From assembly GCA_030450335.1 (NCBI GenBank), contig JAKDIS010000029.1:1-24353 (forward strand): DNA of 24,353 bases, in the 5' to 3' direction. Shown in pieces: positions 7,342 through 16,898 of the stretch (positions are counted from its first letter, which is position 1; every line of letters begins with the position of its first letter). The translations under genes and the position numbers were made by a program. The notes beneath the pieces were generated by a model. It saw only the letters and a list, made by a program, of their open reading frames with translations. It had not been told where the DNA came from and searched no databases. Origin of the DNA: Corynebacterium sp. (GTDB lineage Bacteria > Actinomycetota > Actinomycetes > Mycobacteriales > Mycobacteriaceae).

Positions 7342-8160
7342 TCAGGGCTGGGGCGCGCCAGGGGCCATGATGTCGGGCTCGTGGATGTCCTCGAGGCTCT
7401 CCGGCGTCGGCTCGGCGATCTCGCAGAGGTTCACCAGCGCACCCGTCGGGTCGACGAGGGTGCACAGACGACCCAGCTCGGAGTTCCACGGGGCACGGAC
7501 CAGCTTGCCGCCCAGCTTCTTGACCTTCTTCGCCGCCGCGTCCACGTCCACGCAGCCCAGGTAGAGGGTCCACATCGACGGGTTCTCGTCCAGCTCGCTG
7601 GTGTCCCACATGCCGCACAGCGGGGCACCGTTGTACTCGCCGGTGGCGTAGCGGAACTTGTCCGTGTCGCTGTGCTGACGGATGTCCCATCCTGCGAGGT
7701 CGTGGTAGAACTTCATCGTCGCGTCGAACTGCTCGCCGACGAGCAGCTCGTGCCACACCGGGGTCCCGGGCTCGCCCGCGGCGAAGAACGGCTCGTCGCC
7801 GGACGGCTGCTTGAGGCCCACCGTCGCACCCGACGGGTCGACGATCACGGCCATGCGACCGCGACGTCCCACGTTGCGCGGGGACAGCACGCTCGTCGCG
7901 CCCGCCTTCACCGCCTCATCGTGCACGGTGTCGATGTCCGGGGCGTACAGCAGCATGCCCCACAACGACGACTTGTCGTCCGGGACCTCACCGAGGCCGG
8001 CGACAGGCATGCCGTTCTTCTTGGCGACGAGGTAGCCGTCGCACTGCGTGTCGAACTCCCAGTGCAGGAGCTCGGTGTAGAAGGTCTTCGCCTTCTCCAG
8101 GTCAGTGGTAGCCAGGTCGATCCAGATCGGCATTCCTGGCTCCGCTACGAGAGCGGGCAT
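7342..8160 (-). CDS. two-domain VOC/glyoxalase-fold protein
   Basis: This 272-residue protein has two vicinal-oxygen-chelate (glyoxalase/bleomycin-resistance/dioxygenase) modules, about residues 8-125 and 135-250. Each begins with the typical strand-helix pattern (PIWIDLATTDLEKAKTFYTE; PVWHELLVGEQFDATMKFYH) and ends with a D-P-[ST]-G-A phrase. The arrangement and length resemble mycobacterial Rv0577 (CFP32)-like proteins, from memory. Enzyme activity and substrate cannot be told from sequence. The ATG at 8160 overlaps the stop codon of the upstream S4 gene as TGATG, with GGAGG about 8 nt upstream, so translation is coupled. An upstream in-frame GTG at 8175 is less likely. It ends at the shared hairpin 7267-7318. 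Confidence 0.87.
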   Translation of the reverse strand: MPALVAEPGMPIWIDLATTDLEKAKTFYTELLHWEFDTQCDGYLVAKKNGMPVAGLGEVPDDKSSLWGMLLYAPDIDTVHDEAVKAGATSVLSPRNVGRRGRMAVIVDPSGATVGLKQPSGDEPFFAAGEPGTPVWHELLVGEQFDATMKFYHDLAGWDIRQHSDTDKFRYATGEYNGAPLCGMWDTSELDENPSMWTLYLGCVDVDAAAKKVKKLGGKLVRAPWNSELGRLCTLVDPTGALVNLCEIAEPTPESLEDIHEPDIMAPGAPQP

Positions 8161-8519
8161 CAGAGGTTCCTCCACTTGTCGGGGTCGAAATCGTCATCGG
8201 CAGTTGCTTCGTCGAAGTAGTCGTCATCGTCACTGGCACCGTCACCGTCCACACCGTCACCCTGGGTGACGACGCGTGCGGTGGCGACCGGGGTGGCGTC
8301 CTCGTCAAGGACAGCCACCTCGTCACCGGTGCGCAGATGACGTCCGCGGCGGGTGTCGGCCTCGCCGTTGACCGTCACCCGACCGGCGGCGATGACCTCC
8401 TTGGCCGCGCCGCCGGAATCGACCAGGTTCGCCAGTTTGATGAACTGGCCGAGCCGGATGTCGTCACCGCGGACGGAGACGTCCTGCGCCGGTACCTTGT
8501 GCTCTTCTCGCTCAGGCAT
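8160..8519 (-). CDS. S4 domain RNA-binding protein with acidic tail
   Basis: This is a 119-residue protein with an S4 RNA-binding fold at about 20-70: IRLGQFIKLANLVDSGGAAK, then VIAAGRVTVNGEADTRRGR and the LRTGDEV strand, as in YbcJ/RluB-type S4 modules. The C-terminal third is strongly acidic (DGASDDDDYFDEATADDDFD), which may limit non-specific RNA binding or bind another protein. The start at 8519 is chosen because TAGGAT lies exactly 7 nt upstream; the longer frame starting at 8624 would extend through that promoter and adds sequence without family character. It overlaps the VOC gene by one base. The role is unknown; RNA binding is inferred from the fold. Confidence 0.85.
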   Translation of the reverse strand: MPEREEHKVPAQDVSVRGDDIRLGQFIKLANLVDSGGAAKEVIAAGRVTVNGEADTRRGRHLRTGDEVAVLDEDATPVATARVVTQGDGVDGDGASDDDDYFDEATADDDFDPDKWRNL

Positions 8520-8526
8520 GCCGACC

Positions 8527-8532
8527 ATCCTA
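8527..8532 (-). promoter_or_regulatory. -10 element TAGGAT, leaderless start
   Basis: On the minus strand TAGGAT is followed by 7 nt (GGTCGGC) and the ATG at 8519. TTCCCA lies 17 nt further upstream (8550-8555) as a possible weak -35. Confidence 0.55.
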
Positions 8533-8796
8533 CGACTCCGCGCGGTGCGTGGGAAGTCCAGCCGGAATATCGTTACCAAACTTGCGGGGCACGGGGTGTG
8601 CGCTGGGAGTTTCAGGGCGCTCACGGGCGGCGCTCATGGTGGTTTCCGCCTGCGTGGTGGGGCGCTGCGCACCGGAGACGGTGGCCCTGTGCCCCGCGCC
8701 GATTGAATTGTCGCCCGCCCAGGCAGGGTTTCGGGCAGAACAGCTACCTGGAAGGGTGATCCGGCCGCATGTGACGGCCAGGAGCGCCGGGGACGG
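8533..8796. other. intergenic region without a supported gene
   Basis: Apart from the S4 gene promoter at one end, I see no credible gene. GGCCG-catgtga-CGGCC at 8763-8779, just past the LysE stop, is a weak candidate terminator for that gene. Confidence 0.5.
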
Positions 8797-9450
8797 TCAG
8801 CGCAGCAGCGCCACGGTCTCCATGACTCCTTCGCCGACCAGGATCACGCCGAGAACGAGGAAGACCGCGCCGGCGACGATGTCGATCCACGGCCCGGCGG
8901 CCTGGAGGCGTCGCGACAGCGCAGGCACCGACACCATCACGGCGACGAGGACGAACCAGGCCACGCCCGTGACCAGCATCATCAGCAGAACGACCAGACG
9001 CATTCCCCACCCGGTGTCCGGCGGCACGAAGCCGGCGAAGACCGCGCCGAAGAACACCAGCGCCTTCGGGTTGGCCAGGTTCGTCATCAGCCCGAGCCGC
9101 CACGCGGTGGCCGTGGAGACCTTCTCAGCGGTGGTGGCCGTCACGGTGGTCCCGGCGGAGCGTCGTTCGGCCAGACCCCCGCGCAGAGCGCCCTGGCCCA
9201 TCCACAGCAGGAATCCGCCGCCGACGAGGAACAGGACCGTCAGCACCCACGGGAAGGCGTCCACCAGGGCGGACAGGCCGACCATGCTGGCGAGGATCCA
9301 CAGGGTGTTGCCGCTCATGATGCCGAGGGCGCAGGCCACCCCGTTGCGCCGGACGGCACCGAGGCGCAGGATCTGGACGAGGTCGGGCCCGGGCGACGCG
9401 ATGGCGAGCAGCCACGCGACGAGGATGCTGAGAAGTGCGCCGCCGGTCAT
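8797..9450 (-). CDS. LysE/RhtB family amino-acid exporter
   Basis: This 217-residue membrane protein has about six hydrophobic segments. The N-terminal family phrase SPGPDLVQILRLGAVRRNG and the mid-protein NLANPKALVFFGAV (conserved Asn-Pro-Lys) identify the LysE/RhtB exporter family, which expels amino acids such as lysine, homoserine, threonine or branched-chain residues. The substrate cannot be assigned. A hydrophilic loop around residues 90-112 (AERRSAGTTVTATTAEK) separates the two halves. It lies 57 nt downstream of gltD in the same direction but has its own -10-like TAGATT, so it could be transcribed both with the glutamate synthase genes and alone. Confidence 0.9.
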   Translation of the reverse strand: MTGGALLSILVAWLLAIASPGPDLVQILRLGAVRRNGVACALGIMSGNTLWILASMVGLSALVDAFPWVLTVLFLVGGGFLLWMGQGALRGGLAERRSAGTTVTATTAEKVSTATAWRLGLMTNLANPKALVFFGAVFAGFVPPDTGWGMRLVVLLMMLVTGVAWFVLVAVMVSVPALSRRLQAAGPWIDIVAGAVFLVLGVILVGEGVMETVALLR

Positions 9451-9458
9451 GGGGAGTA

Positions 9459-9464
9459 AATCTA
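9459..9464 (-). promoter_or_regulatory. -10-like TAGATT, probable leaderless start
   Basis: TAGATT on the minus strand is 8 nt before the ATG of the exporter, with no Shine-Dalgarno in between. Confidence 0.4.
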
Positions 9465-9507
9465 CCCGGGGACGAAGACGGGACCGGCCCCGCCCCCGGG
9501 GTCCGGA

Positions 9508-11085
9508 CTACACGCTCAGCGGCATGTCGGACGGCGCGACGGGGCGCGGCAGGGCGCTCTCGCCCATCAGCGCGCGGTCCACGGCGGCGGCGCAGGCGCG
9601 TCCCTCGGAGATCGCCCAGACGATCAGGGAGGCGCCGCGTCCGGCGTCACCGGTGGCGAACACCGGTGCGTCGAACCCGGTGTCGCGCACGGCGGAGGAC
9701 TCCGCCCACCAGGTGCGGTAGTTGTCGTCGCGCTTCAGGCGTCCACGGCCGTCGACGGGCAGGCCGAGCTCGGAGATGATGCCCCTGGTGTCCACGGAGG
9801 TGAAGCCGACGGCGAGCAGGACGAGGTCGGCGTCCATGTCGACCTCGGTGCCGGGCAGGTTGACGGTGCCCTCGGCGGTGCGGTCGCAGGTGGCCGCGCG
9901 CAGGCTGGTGACCCGGCCGTCCTCACCGGTGAGCTCCACGGTGTTGATGCGGTGCTCGCGCTTGCCCAGCGGGGTGCCGACCTCGCGCTCGGCGAGGCCG
10001 AGGGCGACGATCTCGTCGGCGGACTCGTCGCCGCTGATGTGGTACTCGCCCTCCTCGTGGGCGGACGCCACACGCCAGATCTTCGGCCACACCGGCCACG
10101 GGTTGTCCTCGGCGCGGTAGGGGTCCGGGGCGGGGTGGTAGTCGAACTGCCGGACGGAGGCCGCGCCCTGGCGCAGCGCGGTGCCGAAGCAGTCGGTGCC
10201 GGTGTCGCCGCCGCCAATGATCACGACGTGCTTGCCATTGGCGTCGATCTCGGGGGTGTCGATGTCGCCGGCGACCACGCGGTTGGCCATCGGGAGGTAC
10301 TCCATGGCCTGGTGGACGCCGTCGAGGTTGCGTCCGGGCAGGGAGACGTCGCGCGGGACGGTGGCACCGACGGCCATGACCACGGCGTCGAAGCCGGCGA
10401 GGTCGGTGGTGGACGGCGAGACACCGGTGCGGAACGTGGTGCCCTCGGCCTCCATCTGGACCAGACGGCGGTCGATCCAGCGGTTCTCGAGCTTGTAGTC
10501 CGGGACACCGTAGCGCAGCAGGCCGCCGATGCGGTCGTCACGCTCGAAGACGGTCACGTCGTGCCCGGCGCGGGTGAGCTGCTGGGCGGCGGCCAGGCCG
10601 GCGGGCCCGGAGCCGACGACGGCGACGGACTGCCCGGTGGAGAAGCTGGCCTTGACCGGGCGCACCCAGCCCTCCTCGAAGGCGTGCTCCACGATCTGAA
10701 GTTCCACGGTCTTGATCGCGACGGGGTCACCGACGCCGGCACCGGCCCCGATGCCCTCGATGCCGAGCACGCAGGCGCCCTCGCAGGGGGCGGGGCAGAT
10801 GCGACCGGTGAACTCAGGGAAGTTGTTGGTGGCGTGCAGGCGGTCGTACGCCTCCTTCCACCGGCCCTGGCGGACCAGGTCATTCCACTCGGGGATGATG
10901 TTGCCCAGGGGGCAGCCGTCGTGGCAGAAGGGGATGCCGCAGTCCATGCAGCGGGAGGCCTGGGTCTGCACCTTCGAGTCGGCGAAGGGTTCGTAGACCT
11001 CCTTCCAGTCCATCAGGCGCAGCGGGACGGGGCGGTGTGCCGCCTCCTCGCGGGGAAACTTCATGAAACCGTGCGGATCAGCCAT
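9508..11085 (-). CDS. gltD: glutamate synthase (NADPH) small subunit
   Basis: This 525-residue FAD- and Fe-S-containing subunit passes electrons from NADPH to GltB for reductive formation of glutamate from 2-oxoglutarate and glutamine. The N-terminal cysteine clusters are CMDCGIPFCHDGCPLGN (about 45-60) and GRICPAPCEGACVLG (about 95-110). The FAD-binding GSGPAGLAAAQQ is near 157, and the NADPH-binding IIGGGDTGTDCFG near 290. A Gly/Ala insertion (IGAGAGVG) follows the second cysteine cluster where relatives usually run directly into DPVAIK. The ATG overlaps the gltB stop as TAATG and has GGAGGGAG 7 nt upstream, so the two subunits are translationally coupled. Confidence 0.96.
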   Translation of the reverse strand: MADPHGFMKFPREEAAHRPVPLRLMDWKEVYEPFADSKVQTQASRCMDCGIPFCHDGCPLGNIIPEWNDLVRQGRWKEAYDRLHATNNFPEFTGRICPAPCEGACVLGIEGIGAGAGVGDPVAIKTVELQIVEHAFEEGWVRPVKASFSTGQSVAVVGSGPAGLAAAQQLTRAGHDVTVFERDDRIGGLLRYGVPDYKLENRWIDRRLVQMEAEGTTFRTGVSPSTTDLAGFDAVVMAVGATVPRDVSLPGRNLDGVHQAMEYLPMANRVVAGDIDTPEIDANGKHVVIIGGGDTGTDCFGTALRQGAASVRQFDYHPAPDPYRAEDNPWPVWPKIWRVASAHEEGEYHISGDESADEIVALGLAEREVGTPLGKREHRINTVELTGEDGRVTSLRAATCDRTAEGTVNLPGTEVDMDADLVLLAVGFTSVDTRGIISELGLPVDGRGRLKRDDNYRTWWAESSAVRDTGFDAPVFATGDAGRGASLIVWAISEGRACAAAVDRALMGESALPRPVAPSDMPLSV

Positions 11086-14000
11086 TACTTGACTCCCTCC
11101 ATGATGGCGGCGGCGATGCCGTCCGCGTCCAGGCCTGCGTCGCGGGCCTGTTCGATGGTCTGCAGGACGCGGCGGTAGTCGCGCGGCATGACCTTGATCA
11201 GTGACCGGGGGTCCACGTCCACGGTGGAGCCGGTGAGGCGCCGGTGGCGCTCGATGGTGTCGACGAGCCAGTCGAGCTCGTCCTCGGCGACGGCCTCCAC
11301 GTCGACGAGACCCGGGTTGATGTGCTTCGACATGCCTTCCACGCCGGTACCGTCGTCCATGAGGTAGGCGATGCCGCCGGACATGCCGGCGCCGAAGTTC
11401 TCGCCGATGGGGCCGAGGTTGATGACCCGGCCGCCGGTCATGTACTCGCAACCGTGGTTGCCCATGCCCTCGACCACGGCGGTGACGCCGGAGTTACGGA
11501 CGCAGAAGCGCTCGCCGACGGCGCCGCGGATGAACATCTCACCCGAGACACCGCCGAAGCCCAGGACGTTGCCGGCGATGATCTGGTGCTCGCCGACCGC
11601 GCCGTCGCGGCCGTTGGGACGGATGGCGATGGTGCCGCCGGAGAGCCCCTTGGCGACGTAGTCGTTGGCGTCGCCGACGAGGGTCAGGGTCATGCCACGG
11701 GGTACGAAGGCGCCGAAGGAGTTGCCGGCCGAGCCGGTGAACGTGAGGTTCACGGTGCTCTCGGGCAGCCCCTCGCGTCCGGCGACGCGGCTGATCAGCG
11801 AGCCGGTCATCGTGCCCACGGAGCGGTTGACGTTGGTGATCGGGTACGCCAGCTCGATGGTGGTGCCCTCACCGGCGGCGGCGCGTCGGATGGTCTCCTC
11901 GGCGTCCTCGCGGATGCGGTTGTCCAGGGCGCCGTCCAGGCTGTGGTCCTGCTGCTTGGTCTTGTACAGGTCCTGGTGCATGTACGGGCTGTCGGGGCGG
12001 GCGAAGATCGGCGAGAGGTCCAGCGACCCGGCGGTCTTGTGGCCGGGGTCGACCTTCCCGGAGCGCAGGCACTCGGAGTGGCCCACGGCCTCCTCCAGGG
12101 TGCGGAAGCCGAGCTCGGCGAGGTACTCGCGGACCTCCTGGGCGATGAAGGTGAAGAAGTTGACCACGTGCTCGGCCTGGCCGGTGAACTTCTTGCGCAG
12201 GTCGGGGTTCTGGGTGGCCACGCCGACGGGGCAGGTGTCCAGGTGGCAGACGCGCATCATGATGCAACCCTCGACGACCAGGGGTGCGGTGGCGAAACCG
12301 AACTCCTCAGCGCCGAGCAGGGCGGCGATAATGACGTCGCGTCCGGTCTTCATCTGGCCGTCGCACTGCACGGTGATGCGGTCACGCAGACCGTTCATCA
12401 GCAGGGTCTGCTGGGTCTCGGCCAGGCCGAGCTCCCACGGGCCGCCGGCGTGCTTCAGCGAGTTCAGGGGGGACGCACCGGTGCCGCCGTCGTGCCCGGA
12501 GATCAGGACGACGTCCGCGTGTGCCTTCGACACACCCGCGGCGACGGTGCCGACGCCCTGCTCGGCGACGAGTTTGACGTGGATGCGGGCGTCCGGGTTG
12601 GCGTTCTTCAGGTCGTGGATCAGCTGCGCGAGATCCTCGATGGAGTAGATGTCGTGGTGCGGCGGCGGGGAGATCAGGCCCACGCCCGGGGTCGTGACGC
12701 GCACCTCGGCGATCCAGGGGTACACCTTGTGCGGGGGCAGCTGGCCGCCCTCGCCGGGCTTCGCGCCCTGCGCCATCTTGATCTGGATGTCGGTGCAGTT
12801 GTTCAGGTAGTGGCTGGTCACGCCGAAACGGCCGGACGCGACCTGCTTGATCGCCGAGCGGCGCCAGGTGCCGTCAGCCTCGGGTTCGAAGCGTCCCGGG
12901 TCCTCGCCGCCCTCACCGGAGTTCGACATGCCCTTGAGCCGGTTCATGGCGATGGCCAGGGTCTCGTGCGCCTCGGCGGAGATCGAGCCGTAGCTCATCG
13001 CGCCCGTGGAGAAGCGCTGGACGATGGCGGAGACCGGCTCGACCTCGTCGACGGGGATGGACGGGCGGTCGCTGTGCATCTCGAACAGACCGCGCAGCGT
13101 GGCCAGGCGCTTGGCCTGGTTGTCGACCTTCTCGGAGTACTCCTTGAAGATGCGGTACGCCCCGGTACGGGTGGCGTGCTGCAGCTTGAACACGGTCTCC
13201 GGGTTGAACAGGTGGTACTCGCCCTCGCGGCGCCACTTGTACTCGCCGCCGATCTCGAGCTCGCGGTGGGCGGCCTCCTCCGGACGCGGCAGGAAGGCGA
13301 ACCGGTGACGCACGGCGACGTCGGCGGCGACCTCGTCGAGGCCGATGCCGGAGATCGGGCTGTTGCAGCCCTCGAAGTAGTCGTCGAGCAGGTTCTGGTG
13401 CAGGCCGGTGACGTCGGCGAGCTGGGCGCCGCGGTAGGACGCCACGGTGGCGATGCCCATCTTCGACATGATCTTCTGCACGCTGGCGGTCGCACCCTCG
13501 ATGAAGTTCCGGCAGCCCTCGTCGGTGCTCAGCGAGCCGAGCTGGCCGCGCTTGACGAGCTCGTCGATGGTCTCGAAGGCGAGGTAGGGGTTGATCGCGT
13601 CGGCGCCGAAGGTGATCAGCATCGCCAGGTGGTGGACCTCGCGGGCGTCACCGGACTCGACGATCAGCGAGGCCTGCGTGCGGGTGCGCTCGGCGACGAG
13701 GTGCTGGTGCACCGCGCTGGTGAGCAGCAGGGACGGGATGGGCGCCATGCGCTCGTCGGACTCACGGTCGGAGAGGATGATCAGCGTCGCGCCGTCCTCG
13801 ATGGCCCGCGAGGTCTCGCGGCGGATGCGCTCGATGGCCTGGCGCATGCCGCGGCCGCCGTGGGCGACCGGGTAGAGCCCGGAGATCACCGCGGAGCGGA
13901 AGTCGCCGAAACCCTCGTGGTCGCCGGCCTGGCGCAGGGTGGCCAGGGTGGAGTTCAGCAGGACCGGGGTCTCCAGGTGGATGCGGTGCGCGGCCTCGGG

Positions 14001-15689
14001 CACCTCGGTGGTGACGTCGACCTGGCGTCCCAGCTGGGTGAACATGCTGGTAACCATCTTCTCGCGGATGGAGTCCAGCGGCGGGTTCGTGACCTGCGCG
14101 AAACGCTGCGCGAAGAAGTCGAAGAGCATGCGGGGACGGTCCGACAGCGCCGCGATGGGCGTGTCGGTGCCCATGGAGCCGAGCTGCTCGCCGCCGGTGA
14201 CGGCGAGCGGCTGGATCAGGACGTCGACGTCCTCCTCGGTCATGCCGAAGACCCGCTGGCGCAGGACGACGCGCTCGTGGCTCATCGCCTCGTACTCGAC
14301 CGGGGGCAGGTCGGCGAAGCGCACGATGTTGTCGTCGACCCACTGGCGGTAGGGCTTGTCGGCGAGGCGGGTCTTGATCTCGTCGTCGGGGATGATGCGC
14401 CCCTCGGCGGTGTCGACCAGGAACATGCGGCCGGGCTCCACGCGGCGGCGCTGCACGATGTCCTCCGGGGGAACGGGCAGCAGACCGGCCTCGGAACCAC
14501 CGATGACCAGGCCGTCCTTGGTGACCCAGATGCGCCCGGGACGCAGTCCGTTACGGTCGAGCACGGAGCCGATGACGGTGCCGTCGGTGAAGACCAGCGC
14601 CGCCGGGCCGTCCCACGCCTCCATCAGCGAGGAGTGGTACTCGTAGAAGGCGCGCACGTCCGGGTCCACGGCGGGGTTACGCTCCCACGCCTGCGGGACC
14701 ATCATCATCACCGCGTGCGGCAGTGAGCGTCCGGCGAGGTGGAGCAGCTCCAGGGCCTCGTCGAAACGTCCGGTGTCCGAGCCGGACGGGTCGCAGACCG
14801 GCAGGATGCGCTCGATGTCGCCGAGGGCCTCCGAGCGGATCTGGGACTCGCGGGCGCGCATCCAGTTCTCGTTGCCGCGCACGGTGTTGATCTCACCGTT
14901 GTGCGCGAGCAGCCGGTAGGGGTGCGCCAGCGGCCAGGAGGGGAAGGTGTTGGTGGAGAAGCGGGAGTGCACGACCGCCAGCGCCGACTCGACACGCTCG
15001 TCCTGCAGGTCAGGGTAGAAGTCGCGCAGCTGCGGGGTGGTCAGCATGCCCTTGAACACGATGGTGCGCGAGGACAGCGACGGGAAGTAGACGGTGTCGG
15101 ACCCCGGGCCCTCACCGGGGCCCTTGGAGCCGAGCTCGCGCTCGGCACGCTTGCGCACGAACCACACGCGGCGGTCCAGCTCGATGCCGGAGAGCTCGTT
15201 GCCTTCGGCGTCCTGCCCGGAGATGAACAGCTGGTAGAAGATCGGCTCGGCGTCGCGCGCCATCGCGCCCAGCGCGGAGTCGTCGACGGGGACCTCGCGC
15301 CAGGCGAGCAGGGTGAGGTCCTCCTCGGCGATGATGGACTCCACGGCGCGCATCGCGTCGAGGGCGGCCATGCGGGCGGCCGGGAGGAAGGCGATGCCGG
15401 TGGCGTAGGCGCCGGGTGCGGGCAGGTCGATGCCCTGCTCGGCCAGCACCTCGCGGTAGAAGCGGTCCGGGACCTGCATGAGGATGCCCGCGCCGTCGCC
15501 GGTGTTCTTCTCGGCTCCGGCGGCACCGCGGTGGTCGAGGTTGACCAGCGCCTGGATGCCCTTCTCGACGATGTCGTGGGTGGCGCGTCCGTGCATGTCG
15601 GCGACGAAGGCGACGCCACACGCGTCGTGTTCGTGGGCGGGGTTGTAGAGCCCCTGGGGCGCCGGGTAGTTCTTCAGCTGGTTGTTCAC
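11085..15689 (-). CDS. gltB: glutamate synthase (NADPH) large subunit
   Basis: This 1534-residue protein is the GOGAT alpha subunit. After a 23-residue propeptide the N-terminal nucleophile is Cys24 ([10 protein letters not shown]), the class II glutamine amidotransferase that releases ammonia. A central domain and the FMN-binding synthase domain follow ([36 protein letters not shown]). The 3Fe-4S cysteines are C1142, C1148 and C1153 ([16 protein letters not shown]). The C-terminal GXGXG beta-helix carries repeated Gly motifs ([20 protein letters not shown]). The length is typical. The start is GTG at 15689; GGAGG lies 11 nt upstream, a rather long spacing, and the encoded propeptide length agrees. 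It is the first gene of gltBD and is transcribed from the palindrome-rich region 15690-16118. Confidence 0.97.
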   Translation of the reverse strand: MNNQLKNYPAPQGLYNPAHEHDACGVAFVADMHGRATHDIVEKGIQALVNLDHRGAAGAEKNTGDGAGILMQVPDRFYREVLAEQGIDLPAPGAYATGIAFLPAARMAALDAMRAVESIIAEEDLTLLAWREVPVDDSALGAMARDAEPIFYQLFISGQDAEGNELSGIELDRRVWFVRKRAERELGSKGPGEGPGSDTVYFPSLSSRTIVFKGMLTTPQLRDFYPDLQDERVESALAVVHSRFSTNTFPSWPLAHPYRLLAHNGEINTVRGNENWMRARESQIRSEALGDIERILPVCDPSGSDTGRFDEALELLHLAGRSLPHAVMMMVPQAWERNPAVDPDVRAFYEYHSSLMEAWDGPAALVFTDGTVIGSVLDRNGLRPGRIWVTKDGLVIGGSEAGLLPVPPEDIVQRRRVEPGRMFLVDTAEGRIIPDDEIKTRLADKPYRQWVDDNIVRFADLPPVEYEAMSHERVVLRQRVFGMTEEDVDVLIQPLAVTGGEQLGSMGTDTPIAALSDRPRMLFDFFAQRFAQVTNPPLDSIREKMVTSMFTQLGRQVDVTTEVPEAAHRIHLETPVLLNSTLATLRQAGDHEGFGDFRSAVISGLYPVAHGGRGMRQAIERIRRETSRAIEDGATLIILSDRESDERMAPIPSLLLTSAVHQHLVAERTRTQASLIVESGDAREVHHLAMLITFGADAINPYLAFETIDELVKRGQLGSLSTDEGCRNFIEGATASVQKIMSKMGIATVASYRGAQLADVTGLHQNLLDDYFEGCNSPISGIGLDEVAADVAVRHRFAFLPRPEEAAHRELEIGGEYKWRREGEYHLFNPETVFKLQHATRTGAYRIFKEYSEKVDNQAKRLATLRGLFEMHSDRPSIPVDEVEPVSAIVQRFSTGAMSYGSISAEAHETLAIAMNRLKGMSNSGEGGEDPGRFEPEADGTWRRSAIKQVASGRFGVTSHYLNNCTDIQIKMAQGAKPGEGGQLPPHKVYPWIAEVRVTTPGVGLISPPPHHDIYSIEDLAQLIHDLKNANPDARIHVKLVAEQGVGTVAAGVSKAHADVVLISGHDGGTGASPLNSLKHAGGPWELGLAETQQTLLMNGLRDRITVQCDGQMKTGRDVIIAALLGAEEFGFATAPLVVEGCIMMRVCHLDTCPVGVATQNPDLRKKFTGQAEHVVNFFTFIAQEVREYLAELGFRTLEEAVGHSECLRSGKVDPGHKTAGSLDLSPIFARPDSPYMHQDLYKTKQQDHSLDGALDNRIREDAEETIRRAAAGEGTTIELAYPITNVNRSVGTMTGSLISRVAGREGLPESTVNLTFTGSAGNSFGAFVPRGMTLTLVGDANDYVAKGLSGGTIAIRPNGRDGAVGEHQIIAGNVLGFGGVSGEMFIRGAVGERFCVRNSGVTAVVEGMGNHGCEYMTGGRVINLGPIGENFGAGMSGGIAYLMDDGTGVEGMSKHINPGLVDVEAVAEDELDWLVDTIERHRRLTGSTVDVDPRSLIKVMPRDYRRVLQTIEQARDAGLDADGIAAAIMEGVK

Positions 15690-15850
15690 GGGGTGGTCAT
15701 CCTCCGGTCGTCGGGTCGGGCAGTGCGTTTCGCCGGTGGCCTGGGGTGGTGGCCTTTCCTCGGTACGGGTGCGTTTGCCCTACTGATACGGACCTGCGCA
15801 GGCGACACAAAATTAGGCTTGGCTTAGAGCCGCTGGTGCGCTCGGCGAAA

Positions 15851-15866
15851 TGTGATGCAGCACACA
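15851..15866 (-). promoter_or_regulatory. CRP/GlxR-like binding site
   Basis: On the minus strand this reads TGTGT-GCTGCA-TCACA, nine of ten positions of the TGTGA-N6-TCACA core recognised by CRP-family regulators; corynebacterial GlxR uses the same core. It lies about 160 nt upstream of the gltB start codon and upstream of both candidate -10 elements, compatible with cAMP-linked control of glutamate synthase. Confidence 0.5.
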
Positions 15867-16105
15867 TTTTTTCGTCGTGCCGGTGTCCGTCTCGTTCTGT
15901 GGTTGTCTTTGTATCCTATCTCCCGCGGGACGGCATATCGATACAGCAGCGTATTCCCACTTGGCGCTGAGGCATATCCCACGGTTCGGGATGATTGTTA
16001 CAACGCAGTTACATCGCCATTTCTTCGTTGTGTACGTCCCGAGGGCGCCGCAACGCGTCTGAAACGCGCCGCCGGACCCGACGCATGCGTACACTGTCGC
16101 GCCGT

Positions 16106-16111
16106 TACCAT
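16106..16111 (+). promoter_or_regulatory. -10 element TACCAT, leaderless start at GTG
   Basis: TACCAT is followed by 7 nt and the GTG at 16119. An ATG at 16110 overlaps the hexamer itself. TACACT at 16090-16095 is an alternative -10 that would fit the ATG poorly (14 nt). Confidence 0.4.
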
Positions 16112-16118
16112 GGGAGTG

Positions 16119-16898
16119 GTGAAGGACCCCCTGAGAATTCCCCGCGTCCTGGAGACCCTCTCGCAGGCATGGGAGCGCCAACCCGAGCTCACCCTCCCCC
16201 AGCTCTACGGCGTGCTAGAGTCCCGCGGCATCGGCTGGAACTCCTCCGACGAGGAGGTCACCGATGTGCTGGACGCCCTGGTCGCCGAGCGACCGTCCCA
16301 CCTCACCGCCGAGTCGCCGGGACGCTACCTCGTGGAGACCGAGGACCCGCACCACCGCATCACCCTCGACCCCTGGTGGGCGGCGGTGCGTCCGGGCCGC
16401 GCCGGCCGTACCGGCCGCACCTCCAGTACCTCCAGGACCTCCCGTACGCAGGACGGCACGGCGCAGGACGCGCGCGACGCGCCGCAGCCGACGGTCTGGC
16501 GCCACGGCGGCGTCCGGCGGTGCGCGACCGGCCAGCCGCTGAGCGTGCTGGACGCCGAGGGCACCGTGCACCGCTTCGGCCTGGTCACCCGCATCAGTGT
16601 CCTGAGCCCGGCGGTGTCCTCCCCCACCGACGCCCCGGACCTGGACGGCCTCACCCACGACCGGCTGGGCGGGCACGTGTACCTGCTGCGACTCGCCGGC
16701 GACGAGTTCGCCGGGACGACCGTGCTGGTCGACCGCTCGCTGTGGATCTTCGACGTTTCCCGGCGGGAGGTCCACCGCGACAAGGTGCGCTGGTCACGGC
16801 TGGTCTCCGCCGCGGTTGGCGCGGAGCTGACCGTGGAGCGCCACGGCGGCGGACGGATGCACCTGCCGGTCGTGGAGCAGGTCACCGTGCTGGAGTAG
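16119..16898 (+). CDS. hypothetical protein, two domains joined by a basic linker
   Basis: The family is not recognised. The 259-residue soluble protein has an N-terminal region (1-70, KDPLRIPRVLETLSQAWERQ and SSDEEVTDVLDALVAERPSH) that looks like a small helical winged-helix-type module. A Ser/Thr/Arg/Gly-rich linker with short repeats follows at about 88-115 (GRAGRTGRTSSTSRTSR). The C-terminal beta-rich domain (VWRHGGVRRCATGQPLSVLD through DRSLWIFDVSRREVHRDKVRW) resembles no domain I can name. There is no signal peptide or membrane segment. The start is uncertain: GTG at 16119 (favoured by the -10 spacing) or ATG at 16110. It is divergent from gltB across a large regulatory region; a nucleic-acid-associated role is only a guess. 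Confidence 0.72.
   Translation: MKDPLRIPRVLETLSQAWERQPELTLPQLYGVLESRGIGWNSSDEEVTDVLDALVAERPSHLTAESPGRYLVETEDPHHRITLDPWWAAVRPGRAGRTGRTSSTSRTSRTQDGTAQDARDAPQPTVWRHGGVRRCATGQPLSVLDAEGTVHRFGLVTRISVLSPAVSSPTDAPDLDGLTHDRLGGHVYLLRLAGDEFAGTTVLVDRSLWIFDVSRREVHRDKVRWSRLVSAAVGAELTVERHGGGRMHLPVVEQVTVLE

Larger units (their letters stand above)
15690..16118. other. long divergent regulatory region between gltB and the 16119 gene
   Basis: This 429-nt stretch has no supported gene and is clearly more AT-rich than its surroundings between about 15800 and 16030. It contains the palindromes CCTGCGCAGG (15793-15802), TCCCGCGGGA (15921-15930) and TATCGATA (15936-15943), the dyads ATAC-N6-GTAT (15941-15954) and ATCCC-N7-GGGAT (15976-15992), and direct repeats GGCATATC (15932, 15971) and GTTACA (15997, 16008; 11 bp apart). 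A CRP/GlxR-like site is at 15851. Candidate gltB -10 elements on the minus strand are TAATTT (15810-15815) and, further down, GTATCAG near 15784 with TTGTGT 16 nt before it; neither is decisive. Confidence 0.6.

Noticed and set aside
9465..9507. Terminator between gltD and the LysE gene
   Set aside because: Several G/C runs can pair (CCCGGGG with CCCCGGG, GGACC with GGTCC), but loops are long or stems mismatched and no T tract follows; read-through into the exporter gene is as likely.
8549..9721. Plus-strand open frame over the LysE gene and the intergenic region before it
   Set aside because: It is mostly antisense to LysE and gltD; the Arg/Thr/Pro-rich translation has no recognisable domain and no initiation signal.
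11244..14726. 1160-codon open frame antisense to gltB
   Set aside because: It lies entirely opposite gltB, its translation is a Val/Gly/Asp/His-rich composition without family motifs, and such long shadows are expected in high-GC DNA.
15689..15700. Four-codon reading frame (ATG ACC ACC CCG TGA) overlapping the gltB start
   Set aside because: GGAGG directly abuts this ATG with no spacing, so initiation there is unlikely; more probably it is chance upstream of the GTG start.
15690..16118. AmtR box (CTAT-N6-ATAG) upstream of gltB
   Set aside because: Only an isolated CTAT half is present (near 15916); no partner ATAG occurs at the right spacing.
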